Source: Xestospongia muta (Eukaryota; Porifera; Demospongiae; Haplosclerida; Petrosiidae). From it: a stretch of DNA of 64,000 nucleotides. Of the stretch, positions 39,579-64,000 are shown piece by piece; position 1 is the first letter of the stretch; every line of letters starts with the position of its first letter. Where the stretch lies: NCBI GenBank assembly GCA_963693285.1, contig OY848930.1, positions 4,154,001-4,218,000 of the forward strand, given 5' to 3'. The notes beneath the pieces are model-generated. The model did not search any database and was not told the origin of the DNA. It worked only from the letters and a program-made list of their open reading frames with translations. Position numbers and translations under genes: made by a program.

Positions 39579-39642
39579 TTATGATTTTATCTGGGAGTGT
39601 CACTATCATTTATTAAGACACCGCCCTCTTGTTAATTTAGTA
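39579..39642. promoter_or_regulatory. 64-bp head-to-head gap between ABCC gene A and SLC25A19-like copy 1
   Basis: The two initiation codons are only 64 bp apart and diverge. The same arrangement recurs at 56,679-56,767. Any shared promoter must overlap the first exons or 5' leaders. No TATA box is seen. Confidence 0.4.
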
Positions 39643-40590
39643 ATGGTAGTCAGTGATAGTGCTATAGCAGGAGCTATATCTGGTATTTCAGCTTGAGTTA
39701 TCTCAACATCATTAGATGTTATTAAAATTCGGTTTCAGCTACAAGTGGAACCCATAAGGATAAAGGTGAGGATTAAATAGCTTAAGGAAACTAGGCAGAT
39801 GAAAAGCCAATCTGGTCCAGCTGTCAGAAAAGTCCCTCATTAGTAATTCTGTTAATTTAAACCTTTTCCTAAAATTTGACATAACCAAATCTATGACTTG
39901 TCACAACTTTTTAGAACTATGCCTCAAAATATAGAGGAGTATTTCAAACTGTTTGAAGTATTATAGCAGAAGAAGGTATAAGTGGTTTGTAGTAAGTACA
40001 TGTGGTTTAACATATTGTTAATACTTCACTGTCAGTAAGGGTATGACTCCAGGACTATTATTATATTTATTATATGGAAGTGTTCAGGTAAGGAAGGATA
40101 TAACTAAATTATACATTGTTTTTATTAGTTTAGCTTTTATAATAAAACACAGACAATTTTAAAAGAACAATTCCAAATGAACAACAAAATTGGTATGTGA
40201 TATTATAAGAGCAGTATCTAAATATAGTATATTACATCATCTCATTCTATTATAAATAGTACGTGATTTTATTGGTGGGTGTGTGGGCGGTGGTATAGCT
40301 AGTGTTATCTATTATCCATTGGATGTCTTAAGAACAAGATTAAGCCTCAATGCTGTTGATTGAAGTTCAACACAATCATAGTAAAGTATTTATTGGAACA
40401 AATGTGTAGAAAGTATCTTAAATTCAGAGTAATCTTTTTAGAGAAGGCCACACCGTTATTTTATTGAATATAATTACTTGTCTAGCAATTATGTTATTTA
40501 ATATAATTATCTTATTTTTTTAGACCTCACTAACCACTGCTGTTTCATTTTATACTTATGAATACACAATTCAAGTATTAAGGCAGACAT
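39643..40590 (+). pseudogene. SLC25A19-like carrier, degraded copy 1
   Basis: Exon 1 reads MVVSDSAIAGAISGISA, then an in-frame TGA replaces CGA, then STPLDVIKIRF. Exon 2 (KYRGVFQT) and exon 3 (MTPGLLLYLLYGSVQ) follow. The exon with IASVIYYPLDVLRTRLS is cut off after the leucine and serine codons and joined to the sequence before the last exon (TSLTTAVSFYTYEYTIQVLR). The middle third of the gene is deleted. Confidence 0.8.
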
Positions 40591-41116
40591 AAGTATATGG
40601 CAGACAATATTGTATCACTTGGTTTCTGGAAAAAAAAAAATTTTAGATTATTTATATTAACTGTTTGATTCAGTAATTATTTCATAATGTAACTATAGTA
40701 ACCAGTAAACACAATGACCTAAGTGCTTGGTTCTTGTCAGCCTCCATTTTATAACCAAGTTATTAAAAGTTATTAAAAAGTGGTGCTTCATAATTTGTAA
40801 TTATAATAATTATATCAGTCAGTGGTAGTGCTGTAGTAGCAGTTTCACATACTTCACTTACTTACATACGCTATATACAGTATTTTGATAGAATTCTGTA
40901 ATAAAACAACAGATAAACCAAACTCATAAAAATAAACCAATAATATGTTAGATAAACCATATTTGACTAATGCAAGTTTTTTCAATTGACAGATGTGATG
41001 TACAGAAATGTAAAATATATATATACATTTTAAACACAAATTGAAGCATTATCAGAAGAAAAAATAGATACAGCAATATATAATAATTGAACATAACTGA
41101 AAGTTCTACAGTAAAA
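40591..41116. repeat. Intergenic junction with the ABCC 3'-flank repeat
   Basis: From about 40,840 this is the flank shared by all ABCC copies. The rest is unremarkable AT-rich sequence. No gene seen. Confidence 0.65.
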
Positions 41117-47411
<6,295 letters not shown>

Positions 47412-47483
47412 TTACGATTTTATCTATGAAAAAGGGATTGTCGCTAACATTTATTATCTAGAAGACACCGCCCTCTTTTAATT

Positions 47484-49060
47484 CAGTGATAGTGCTATAG
47501 CAGGAGCTATTTCAACTCGAGTTATCTCAACACATTAGATGTTATTAAAATTCGACTTCAGCTACAAGTGGAACCCATAAGGATAAAGATGAGGATTAAA
47601 TAGCTTAAGAAAAGTAGGCAGATGAAAAGCCAATCTGGTCCAGGTGTAAGACAAGTCCCTCATTAGTAGTTCTGTTCTGATGAAACTAGTGAAGTAACTT
47701 GTTTGCTCTTATCTAAATTGTTTTTATTCCTGTAACCTAGCAACTCAAATCGTTTAATCATTTTATAATTTTATTTCTGTAACCTATATTTAGATTATTT
47801 CTAGATTTATTATAGCGTGTACTTAATTTGTTTATAATATATTTCTTTAATCAATTTTTATAGTGATGCATGGTGGTTTTAAGGAAGCCAACATAAATTA
47901 ACTCAGAGAAACTTTACCACAACTGTTATGGTAATCAATTGAACTAGTATTCTCCACCAACTGCACTTCATTAGAGTCTACAATAAGTGTAGTGTAGAAA
48001 TGTGAAAAGTCTCCCTTGATATCAAAACACTATATGCTAGTATCTATGAAATGCCATAAACGAAATACAAAAAATTTTAGGCATAGTCAATTTCGCTAAA
48101 GTTTGTTATTGTCACAGTCATTGTACAAACCTAGTGAACTTATCATGAAGGTAGTGTGATTCAAACTCTTTAGAACAAGGACATACATCGTGTTCATTGA
48201 GGTTTATTCTAACTCCAATACAGAACAAAGAATCTAACCACCTATATTAGAAACATACAGACTAACAAATAATATTCAAACATTGCTTTTACCAAAATAA
48301 TCCACTTGATAAGACATTCAGCATATTGTTGACCCAACCCAGTCTAATTATATTTAACAGTAATGTGGCCTCAATTGACTATGATAGTTTAAACATGGAA
48401 AATTACTATTATCTTCCAGACACATCTTCAAAAATTACAAAATACATAAATGGATATAATAGTTCCCATCTTAAACACGAAAATTTCATTCATATAATGT
48501 ACTAAATCAACTAGGATTTATTATTTATAGGTACAAGGTTTTGATGAAGCTCGTAAACCATTTCGTCGTGTAGTTCAATACAGTGGAGTATTAAATGCAT
48601 TTAAGACTATATGGATAGATGAGAAGATCTATGGTTTCTTTAAAGGATCCTTACCCGGTGTTATCAAAGCAAGTCTTGCCTATGTAATTACTGTATAATG
48701 TAGAATGAAACTAAGGTCATTTTTAAATAGTTAATGCACCAAAGAAACTTCTCTACATGGTGGGCACTTTAAGACTATGAATATTATCATTAGTATGAAG
48801 TAAAGCCTCAATACTAGCTGATTGAAGTTCAACACAATCATAGTAAAGTATTTGTTGGAACAAATGTGTAGAAAGTATCTTAAATTCAGAGTAATCTTTG
48901 TAGAGAAGGCCACACTGTTATTTTATTGAATGTAATTACTTGTCTAGCAATTACATCATTTAATATAATTATCTTGTTTCTTTTAGACCTCATTAACCAC
49001 TGCTGTTTCATTTTATACTTATGAATACACAATTCAAGTATTAAGGTAGATGTAAGTATA
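47484..49060 (+). pseudogene. SLC25A19-like carrier, degraded copy 2
   Basis: Exon 1 is recognisable (IAGAISTRVIS-like), but small deletions break it. The middle of the gene has been replaced by a piece carrying ABCC first exons. The penultimate coding exon is well kept near 48,531-48,690 (FDEARKPFRRVVQYSGVLNA, then GFFKGSLPGVIKASL), as is the last (SLTTAVSFYTYEYTIQVLR, stop). This copy holds a 3' exon not seen in the other copies in the window, so it helps define the full gene. Confidence 0.75.
47918..48324 (-). pseudogene. Fragment with the first three exons of an ABCC4-like gene
   Basis: Exon 1 (MLNVLSSGLF, start 48,324), exon 2 and exon 3 are most like the left-edge fragment at 1-1252. 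In exon 3 the frame hits TAG right after the first tyrosine codon (AGA TAC TAG). It sits inside the degraded SLC25A19-like copy 2, with no further ABCC exons to its left before gene B begins. Confidence 0.75.
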
Positions 49061-49494
49061 TGACAGACAATATTGTATCACTTCGTTTCTGGAAAAGAAA
49101 TATATTTCAGATTATTTATATTAACTGTTTGATTCAGTAATTATATTATTCACAATATAACTATAGTAACCAGTAAACACAATGACCTAAGTGCTTATTT
49201 CTTGTCAGTCTCCATTTTATAAACAACTTATTAAAAGTTATTATAAAGTGGTGCCCATAATTTGTAATTATAATAATTATGTCAGTCTGTGGTAGTGCTG
49301 TAGTAGCAGTTTCACATACTTCACTTACATACACTATATAAAATAAACCAATAATATGTTAGATAAACCATATTTGACTAATGCATGTTTTTTCAATTGA
49401 CAAATGTGATGTACAGAAATGTAAAAAGTATATATACATTTTAAATTCAAATCGAAGCATTATCAGAAGAATAAATAAGAAGCAATATGTAATG

Positions 49495-50273
49495 AAAGGC
49501 ACTAAAGTGCCGAACCTCGCTGTAGTTTCTAAGTTATTTATAAATTCTATGCCAGCTTAGGCCCAGCTATGATGTTGTTATTGCAAGAAAATTTATTAAC
49601 ATTCCAGAAGGTGTGGTTATAAAATGGCAAGCTTTGTCATTCTGTATATGCTCATTAATTGTTGCTTGATTTCTAGCTTTGCCATGTTTGTGAAGCAGTA
49701 ACTGAATAAGTGATAGTATCATTCAATTCCCAAGCAAGATTAAGTGCTACTTTCGTGATGAAAAGTTTCTCTGAGTCTTTACATGACCTTTTAAAATCTA
49801 TCAATATTTCATATACAAAATTTATTGTAACTTGAAGATGAAACCTTCTTTGGAAACGTCCCGTGGTACAAATATAAATCGATATATTATCTATTAGTAG
49901 CAGTCTTTTCAGTGCTTGGAGACGTTTCCTGAATGCGTTACTTCGCTCCAAGTCCACAAAAAAATTTTCAGAACTTTTCTAACGATTACTTCGACCAACG
50001 GCCTTCTGTCTTGCTGATCCGTAATCCTCTGAGATTGTTTACAACATACTAAAAAATCTCCACGTTAAGTTTTTTACTTTTCGAGAAACGGCACTTGACC
50101 TCTGCAGCCTGAAAATTCTTTTCCGAGTTTTAAGCTTCTGTTTTCCTTGACGATGTTATTGACACTACTGTTGTAAAGTCCACATGCTTTTCTATTCGTT
50201 GCTAAACGTTGGTAGCTGCTAATGCTTCGGTTGTCAAGTTATAGCAGTTCAAAAAAAACAACTCTGGTAACAG

Positions 50274-50307
<34 letters not shown>

Positions 50308-50347
50308 ACTACAGTACCCTCGCTATGCGCCCACGCACAGCGAGGTT
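49495..50347. mobile_element. Unclassified insertion of about 850 bp next to the 3' end of ABCC gene C
   Basis: Compared with the flanks of genes A and B, the sequence from TGAAAGGCAC to CAGCGAGGTT is extra. It has an inverted pair, AACCTCGCTGT (49,513) and ACAGCGAGGTT (right end), and GTAAT/TTAAT-like flanks that may be a short target duplication. A truncated copy lies at 57,311-57,570. A 94-codon minus-strand frame (49,673-49,957) has no family I recognise. Confidence 0.6.
50273..50302. repeat. CA microsatellite
   Basis: About 15 CA units inside the insertion at 49,495-50,347. Confidence 0.95.
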
Positions 50348-50383
50348 AATAATTGAACATAACTTGAAAGTTCTACAGTAAAA

Positions 50384-56678
<6,295 letters not shown>

Positions 56679-56767
56679 TTACGATTTTATCTATGTAAAA
56701 GGGAGTGTCGCTAACATTTTTTAACCTTACAAGGTCTAGAAGACAACGCCTTCTTATTAATTCAGTA
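56679..56767. promoter_or_regulatory. 89-bp head-to-head gap between ABCC gene C and SLC25A19-like copy 3
   Basis: Divergent start codons 89 bp apart, equivalent to 39,579-39,642. Any shared promoter is inferred from position only. Confidence 0.4.
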
Positions 56768-57310
56768 ATGATAGTCAGTGATAGTGCTATAGCAGGAGCT
56801 ATATCTGGTATTTCAGCTCGAGTTATCTCAACACCATTAGATGTTATTAAAATTCGATTTCAGCTACAACTGGAACCCATAAGGACAAAGGTGAGGATTA
56901 AATAGCTTAAGGAAACTAGGCACATGAAAAGCCGATCTGGTCCAGCTGTAAGACGACAAGTCCCTCATTAGCAATTCTGTTAATTTAAACCTTTTCCTAA
57001 AATTTGACATAACCAAATCTATGACTTGTCACAACTTTTTAGAACTATGCGTCAAAATATAGAGGAGTATTTCAAACTGTTCGAAGTATTATAGCAGAAG
57101 AAGGTGTAAGTGGTTTGTAGTAAGTACATGTGGTTTAACATATTGTTAATACTTCACTGTCAGTAAGGGTATGACTCCAGGACTATTATTATATTTATTA
57201 TATGGAAGTGTTCAGGTAAGGAAGGATATAACTAATAGTAAATTATACATTGTTTTTATTAGTTCAGCTTTTATGATAAAACAAAGACAATTTTAAAAGA
57301 ACAATTCAAA
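56768..57310 (+). pseudogene. SLC25A19-like carrier, truncated copy 3
   Basis: Exons 1 to 3 and part of exon 4 are intact in frame and almost identical to the gene at 63,136, including intron sequence. Exon 4 is cut at EQFKMN, where it joins the insertion sequence also seen at 49,495. No later exons follow. This is a 5' fragment copied with the ABCC unit. Confidence 0.85.
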
Positions 57311-57570
57311 ATGAATGAAAGGCACTAAAGTGGTGAAGCTCACTGCAGTTTCTAAGTTATTTATAAATGCTATGCCAGCTTAGGCCCAGCTATGATGTTG
57401 CAAGAAAATTTATTAATATTCCAGAAGGTGTGGTCATAAAATGGTAAGCTTTGTCATTCTGTATATGCTCATTAATTGTTGCCTGATTTCTAGCTTTGAC
57501 ATGTCTGTGAAGCAGTAACTGAGTAAGTGATAGTATCATTCAATTGCCAAGCAAGATTAAGTCCTAGCTT
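57311..57570. mobile_element. Truncated copy of the 49.5-kb insertion
   Basis: Matches the first roughly 270 bp of the element at 49,495 with about 10% differences, then diverges. It ends about 120 bp before the end of the next gene. Confidence 0.65.
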
Positions 57571-57687
57571 GAAATAACGTAAATAGATATAAGAGTTCTC
57601 GTCTTAATAAGAAGATGAGAATAATACAATGTACTAAATCAACTATATTATACATTTTACAAAACAAGAAATTATTGTATTTTTGTT

Positions 57688-60600
57688 CTATGATTGAAAC
57701 CATGAACAAAGATTTGTCCATATATTCCTCCATATACTCCGACCTTCACTGCTCTCCATGTTTTGATCAGGTAATTTTCCTTGTGCTTTCATTGCATTCA
57801 AAAATAGAGCTTGTTGTTTTGCTTCTTGAAAATACCTTACACGATCAAGATAACCTTCCCTTTTGTCAATGTGTTCTCCTTCAATCAAGATCTCAAGATA
57901 TTGCAAATCACTAAGAGGATTCTTTTGAAGTGCTATCTCATCTAATCGTTCTGATATTTCACGAACCTTCTGCACATTAGCAACAAATTTACAAAAACGT
58001 TTTTTAACATCTTCTTCTAAGCATATTACCATAGCTTCATGCTTATTTTGTCCATGTATTGCTTTGTCATATCGCTCTTTAAGATCTGCACTGGTACGAG
58101 TTTCTACATCTGAATATGTCTCGATACGGTATGGACGATTAAAATGCACATTCCAAGAGCACCTTCCAGGACAAACTCCACAAATTGTAATAGAAGAACA
58201 TTGATTCACCATAGCAGCGCATTTGTATTTCTCATTATCATCTGTTATATAACAGGGGTAATGGCACGTTTTGTTGCAAGTCAGACAGTTAGTGACATGT
58301 TCACCAATTACCAAATCAATGCGCCTATCTTTTGATACATTAACTTTATAAGTGAAGTCTTTGTTTGCTAAGACATCTGATTTATGTTTCTGTAAAACAA
58401 TTTCCTCTTGACGTATCTCATCAATTTTTGCTAAACCAGCACTTATTTCCTTATGTGTACCTTCAAGTATGGCTTCTAAATGGTGGCGATTATTCAAAAC
58501 TTCACGAGTGAGTTGAAGACTGACTGGTTGTGCTTGTTGCAAATGAACGAAGTACTGTTCCAAGCTTTTGACACCCATATCCCAAAACATTTTGGAAAGA
58601 AATATGGCATCATCCTCACCACTGCCTTCTTGATGAAAAAGAGCAGAGTTATTAAAACGAAAGATCCTGGAATAAGGGACTTTTGCTTCTTTGATAGCAT
58701 CAATTACCTGAAGTTTTCCTCCATCAGCAAATGTAGCCATTACTGAAATATTGTCTTTCATGTCATTCCCAAAAATGGACAAAATTGAGTGGAATATATA
58801 CCTCTGTGTAGGAGTCAAACGAGCTTGAGATGCTTGTGTTACAAATCCTACATCATGCAAATGATTGATGCCATCCTTACCAGGAAAACTAAAGAATTCC
58901 TTGATTTGAGTAGTAATATGCTGATCTCGTTCAAGGCCACGTGTATCACCAAAGCCTGGAGTATCAATTACTGTTAGTGAGAATTTGAATGGGAAGTCCT
59001 TTTGCCAATGAAAAGTATAGGCTGTAATCCATTCTGTTTGACTATGTGCTTGGGATTTTCCTTTCTCATTAGATACAAGTTGAAAACGAAAATTATCTTC
59101 CCATTTTACACCGAGTACATAATTTGTAATTGCATTTATAAGTGTGCTTTTACCTGCACCTGTTGCACCAACCACAAGAAAAACTCTCTCTTGACAATGA
59201 CGGCGATTTGGTAAACTACCTATATGGCACTTTGCTATACATTTCTGCTTGTCATTCGTGGTATACTTTGGCTTGAGTTGATAGAGTGTTGGCATTCCAC
59301 CTCTAATACGATGCGACCATGAGCTGTCTCGTATATGGATTTTAAGTGGTTTCTTTGTAGTAGATATGGGATCACTAACATCACTAGGTGCAGACAACTT
59401 TCTTTGATACTTTGCAAAAACTTTAAAACGATATGCTGTTACAGAAAGTAATCCATTAACTGTAAACTCTTCATTGACACTACGTGTTTCTATTTCCTCC
59501 CACTGCCTTATACTTCGTTTATCTTCCTTATAAAGCACAACATACTGTGTAACCAGATGTGCTCCCTGATCTGGCTTTGTCCACACAAGATGAACACTTT
59601 CATGTGTAACATTCTTACATAATGGTTGCCCTGGGTGACTAGGAGCTTTAGGTATTGACTGTGTCTTTATACTACTTTCCTTGCTCTCTTCAGACATTCC
59701 GGATTTGGTCTTAGCCTGCACTTTAAACTTGTAGAGAGTATCTTCTTCTAGATTGTCAATAGTGGCATACATTTGTTTACCATCAATCTCTTGTGTTTGC
59801 CAAGGATCATTATTTGATTGGTATGACACAATATATGATTCTACATGTTCCCTGCCAGTTTGAGGTTCCTCCCAGTAAACATGAACATTTTCTGAAGTTA
59901 CTTCTTTAAATTTTGGTTCACCAGGAGGGCTAGTTTGATGAAACATCATGGGCTTGCCTTCAAAATACTGGAAAATCACTGCAACTGTTCCATTTGAGTG
60001 CTTAAAGTTACTACAGGTAGAAACAATAAATTTCTTTCCTTGCTCACTAGGACCAGTAGCCAATGTTTTAAATTGTTTGACAATGGATCGTAATTCTGCT
60101 TTCACTGTTTCATCCTCCATCCATGATTTTAAACAAGTCTTCCCACAATCTGACGATTGAGAATACAAGTAGGCAGACATTAGACGTAGTGTGTCATCAC
60201 TCTGATCAGATATTGTGAATTCTAAGCTGACAATGCTATCATACTCTATACCTTCGACAACGTCATTCAAATCATCTAACGAATGTATGAATTCTATATC
60301 TATAAAATGGAAAATGAAAGTTGTGTATATTAGATATTTAAATAGCCAAACATTAAACTTTTAATTTTGTTACTGTACACGTCTTGTAAGCTACATTTTG
60401 TTTTATAAACTATAAACGTCTAGTAAACGAACCATTGTTGGAACATTTTGTAGACTTGAAGGCATATTACTACATACTGAGTTCACTTAGTAATAAAGAA
60501 TTGGTTTATAAATTGCTGTTAGTAATACTGATATAAGGATATGAGTTTCAGACCATTTTGTCTACACATTTTGAGGCTGAGTATTTCATTTTATAAACAT

Positions 60601-62344
60601 TGTATTCTAAATCTAAAAATACCTTGAGTTAAGCAATAATTATTAGTATAACTGTAGTATCAGCTGCTATTTATAGTAACAGTTTATTTTTAGTAACTTT
60701 ACTATTCTTAGCATTAAATATACTGTATATAAAATATTCACAGAAGTGTCATTCTTGGATCATACTCTGTTAGAAATGCAATTGACATTGCTTGTTTATC
60801 TATGTGCATTGCATAGTTGTCTTATCTATGACTAATTGTCTTAATTACTACAATGGACATTCCAAGTATGTCAATCCATCAAATCTAAAGTACTGTGAAT
60901 AGTTCCAACAAAGCTATGCAAGAAATAATTATCAAATACCATAGGTACACATGACATTGCATCAACTGAAAGCAAAAGGCACCTATATTACTATATTGAA
61001 GCCATTTATTGGAGGTCATGGTATGTGACTCAAAATTCTTAAATTTAAATGTTTGGATAATAAAGATTGATTGAAAAACTCCCACACAATTGTTAACACA
61101 ATCACTTTATGTGTTCTTTATATCCATACATGCATACATAACATTTGCATGTATAGCTTTAATATACCAATCCTATTCTCACGACTACATACACAGAGTA
61201 CATTACCTGGAATTTTCTTGAGGGAAGTCAATAGTCGATCCACATGTTCAATTTCCCTTTCTTTGTTCTTTAGCCAAGTAGACAGAGTCTTGAATGAAAA
61301 AGGAGAGGTTTGATGGTGAGTAGCATACTCTTGCAACCGACTTTCTTCCAACTCTCCACTGCATACTCTGGGTTGTATCTCGGCAATGCTACTAAGCAGT
61401 TGGGATTCATACTGTTTAACAAACTCTCGAAATTCCATAACTTGTTGAAGCATCCCAGTAAATTGTTTTGACATATCTTTCTGAATAAAAGAGTTGCATT
61501 TTAGGGTAATGTCATGAAGCTCATCAATCATATGCACAATTGCTTTAGTGACTGGTGCAGTTAGTTCTATTCCTAAATCGAGCGCATTAACATCAAAAAA
61601 TGTAAGAGGCAGTAGTTGAACTTGAAGAGGAATAACTTGAAGGCTAGTTTCACTGTTGTCAACAATCTTACGAAAACATTCAAATGCATTGTCAAAACTG
61701 GATGTGTTGACTCGAGTGAGAAATTTTCCATAAAATGAGCAATGTATGTTTACTTTATCTTTGTCAGGAATAGTCTGCATCGTATTACTTGTCATTCCTT
61801 TTACGATTGTTTGCAGCTCCTGTTGTAATTCTCCTCTTTGATCTTCTTTCCAGGAGTCTACATCAATCTTCTTGTCAAAGACAAAGAAAGATTCTCGACC
61901 ATAAATAAGTCCCACGACAACGTGTGTTGCCTCACATCTGGACAAAGAAATAAATCTCTGTTTGATATCATCAGTGTCCAACTTGTTAATAGCAGTCTCT
62001 TGTTTGTACAGAAGACTTACACGTATGACATTATTTGAGGACTTGTGGTCATCATAATATTCCGCTGCACCTGATTTCTTTATCAAGCCAGTAATTACAC
62101 CGAGTTTAAAGCTATTGCTTGATGTTTGTAAAGCAGATAATTTTGAACTAATGGTCTCTTCAGATATGACATTAAATTCAGGAGAGTTTTGTATATTGGA
62201 TTTCACCATTTTCACTTCTGAGGACAGAACGTCTTCTGGTATTATATAATCAGAGATAAGATGGTGGCTGTGACAATTGTATAGCATTCCCAGATGGAAT
62301 GGCCGTCCTAGGCAGGGAAGTTCCAAGATTTGACTACCACTCAT
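57688..62344 (-). CDS. Multidomain GTPase: SNTX-like N terminus, thioredoxin-like, two FN3, AIG1/septin-like GTPase
   Basis: Two exons, 61207-62344 and 57688-60299, join in phase 1 to give 1,249 aa. Residues 1 to about 260 have the landmark ALGRPFHLGMLY-like start (here LGRPFHLGMLYNC) of the stonustoxin/verrucotoxin N-terminal family, which also occurs in many non-venom animal proteins. A helical region (about 265-375) follows, then a thioredoxin-like segment (390-500), FN3 repeats (503-592 and 598-693), and a P-loop GTPase with GATGAGKST (757-765) and DTPGFGD (825-831). A Cys-rich patch (1051-1093) and a helical tail end it. No signal peptide or transmembrane segment is evident, so it is probably cytosolic. 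The architecture suggests an immune or stress GTPase. No evidence of venom function. Confidence 0.8.
60300..61206 (-). other. Intron of the multidomain GTPase gene
   Basis: Donor GTAATG (minus, 61,206) and acceptor TATAG. It is 907 bp, long for this window. No gene or repeat is recognised inside. Confidence 0.8.
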
Positions 62345-62718
62345 AGTCTATACAATATCATGTATAGAGATGAGAAAAAAGCTGAGCACATGTAAGCTAT
62401 CCTTTAACGTTTGTCAGCCACAAATAACTATATTTGGTAGCACGCCCGGTTTATTTTTAGTAACAGGCTCATCATACCGTATTTGGAAATAGAGTATTGA
62501 CTTAACTCTACAATTTGTTTAATAATTATTATAATTATCGCAGACCTACAGGAAGTCACATAAATCTAATATATAGCATCTTACTTTGCAAGATATAAAA
62601 AGATAAGTAAATACATATTTTCTGTCAATGCAATTTGTCAAAACAATCAATTTTAATTGTGTGATTATGATAATGCATAGATTATACAGATATATAATAA
62701 TTATATGCATATATTATA

Positions 62719-62773
<55 letters not shown>

Positions 62774-63135
62774 TATATTCCATTAATCAAATTTGACCAA
62801 TCACTGAAACAACTGATTTCTGCTTATAATAAATGATGGTTACATGATATGGCTGACAAACATGTGTAGTTAATTCAGTCATGTACTACATGCAATTACC
62901 ATCGTCGGTAAATCATAGCCACGCAATTTTCAGTCTTGTAGTTCGATGATAAACCATATATCCAGTCTACTAGACTAGCACTTATTATTATAGTTTAGTT
63001 AGTAGTCTGATGCAACGCTAATTACACGATAAAGTGAACAGGCGAAGACTTTTTTTTGACAAATAATCAGAATGGGTGTGACATTAATAAAATTCTAATA
63101 ATAGACTAGAGGACGCTCCTCTTATTAATTCAGTA
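62345..63135. other. Intergenic region between two divergent genes, with TA microsatellite
   Basis: It holds the promoters of the GTPase gene (-) and the SLC25A19-like gene (+). A TA repeat of about 80 bp lies at 62,696-62,780. No coding sequence is seen. Similarity to the head-to-head ABCC gap begins only near 63,108, just before the carrier start. Confidence 0.7.
62696..62780. repeat. TA microsatellite
   Basis: About 80 bp of nearly pure TA. Confidence 0.95.
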
Positions 63136-64000
63136 ATGATAGTCAGTGATAGTGCTATAGCAGGAGCTATATCTGGTATTTCAGCTCGAGTTATCTCAAC
63201 ACCATTAGATGTTATTAAAATTCGATTTCAGCTACAACTGGAACCCATAAGGACAAAGGTGAGGATTAAATAGCTTAAGGAAACTAGGCACATGAAAAGC
63301 CGATCTGGTCCAGCTGTAAGACGACAAGTCCCTCATTAGCAATTCTGTTAACTTAAACCTTTTCTTAAAATTTGACATAACCAAATCTATGACTTGTCAC
63401 AACTTTTTAGAACTATGCGTCAAAATATAGAGGAGTATTTCAAACTGTTCGAAGTATTATAGCAGAAGAAGGTATAAGTGGTTTGTAGTAAGTACATGTG
63501 GTTTAACATATTGTTAATACTTCACTGTCAGTAAGGGTATGACTCCAGGACTATTATTATATTTATTATATGGAAGTGTTCAGGTAAGGAAGGATATAAC
63601 TAAATTATACATTGTTTTTATTAGTTCAGCTTTTATGATAAAACAAAGACAATTTTAAAAGAACAATTTAAAATGAACAACAAAATTGGTATGTGATATT
63701 ATAAGAGCAGTATCTAAATATAGTATATTACATCATCTCATTCTTTTATAAATAGTACGTGATTTCATTGGTGGGTGTGTGGGTGGTGGTATAGCTAGTG
63801 TTATCTGTTATCCATTGGATGTCTTAAGAACAAGATTAAGTGGACAAGGAGAACCAAAAGTAATGAAAGAAGAAAAAGTAATGGAAATGTCATTGTTTCT
63901 TTTGTTTAGCTGTATAAGAACATAAGTAAGGCTGTAGTACTTATGTACAGAGAGAGTGGGTTAAGAACATTTTATAAAGGTAAAAATTATCTTATACTCA
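63136..64000 (+). CDS. SLC25A19-like mitochondrial carrier (thiamine pyrophosphate carrier family), 5' part
   Basis: Six exons before the window ends: 63136-63258, 63411-63487, 63532-63583, 63625-63688, 63756-63859 and 63910-63979, all phase-consistent. The translation begins MIVSDSAIAGAISGISARVI and has the mitochondrial-carrier signatures STPLDVIKIRF and CYPLDVLRTRLSGQGEPK, the latter closely matching the second repeat of SLC25A19. Linker pieces KYRGVFQTVRSIIAEEG, GLYKGMTPGLLLYLLYGSVQ and MYRESGLRTFYKG fit as well. Such carriers move thiamine pyrophosphate into the mitochondrial matrix. The third carrier repeat lies beyond the window. This is the only copy without lesions and is the likely source of the three degraded copies. 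Confidence 0.85.

Noticed and set aside
58144..60160. Several short plus-strand frames inside the GTPase gene
   Set aside because: They are shadows of the long minus-strand exon, with no start context or family match.

Overview
The window is eukaryotic, AT-rich and gene-dense. It has very short spliceosomal introns (many about 45-60 nt), animal gene families and many DNA transposons. The gene set (MRP4/ABCC4-like transporters, ADAR2-like RNA deaminases, GCNT-type glycosyltransferases, glycerate kinase, an SLC25A19-like carrier, and an SNTX-like/thioredoxin-like/FN3/GTPase protein) with tiny introns suggests a sponge, perhaps Amphimedon-like. That assignment is inference, because no marker gene is present.

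Layout. 1-1.25 kb: broken 5' end of a minus-strand ABCC gene that continues off the left edge. 1.45-7.0 kb: a 35-bp minisatellite holding an hAT-like MITE, which holds a complete 4,968-bp pogo-type transposon with 386-bp terminal inverted repeats. Its transposase gene has a large DDD exon, an array of 13 tandem mini-exon-like cassettes, and a last exon coding a PHD-type zinc finger. 7.1-7.3 kb: ADAR relic. 8.1-9.5 kb: first GCNT-like gene. 9.7-16.8 kb: MITEs, a foldback element and a decayed Ty3/gypsy element whose 3' LTR carries an hAT insertion. 17.5-20.4 kb: plus-strand ABCC pseudogene (3' half), tail to tail with a five-exon glycerate kinase gene (20.5-25.5 kb, minus) that hosts the second GCNT gene in its first intron. 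23.4-32.5 kb: a tandem duplication of [GCNT (+), glycerate kinase exon 1 (-), ADAR-like (+)].

33.0-56.7 kb: three tandem minus-strand ABCC4-like genes of 6.3-6.6 kb, each head to head with a degraded copy of the 5' part of an SLC25A19-like gene. 57.7-62.3 kb: a two-exon minus-strand gene for a 1,249-aa multidomain GTPase. 63.1 kb to the end: the intact 5' part of the SLC25A19-like gene, the probable parent of the degraded copies.

The main theme is segmental duplication. Blocks have been copied with partial neighbours attached, leaving orphan first exons, pseudogenes and short shared promoters. The most unusual item is the mini-exon array in the pogo transposon: phase-1 cassettes of 60-78 bp, each with its own splice-like borders, lying between the DDD exon and the PHD-finger exon. 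Most gene models here were spliced by eye using frame, GT/AG borders and family knowledge. Not every ABCC exon was checked.
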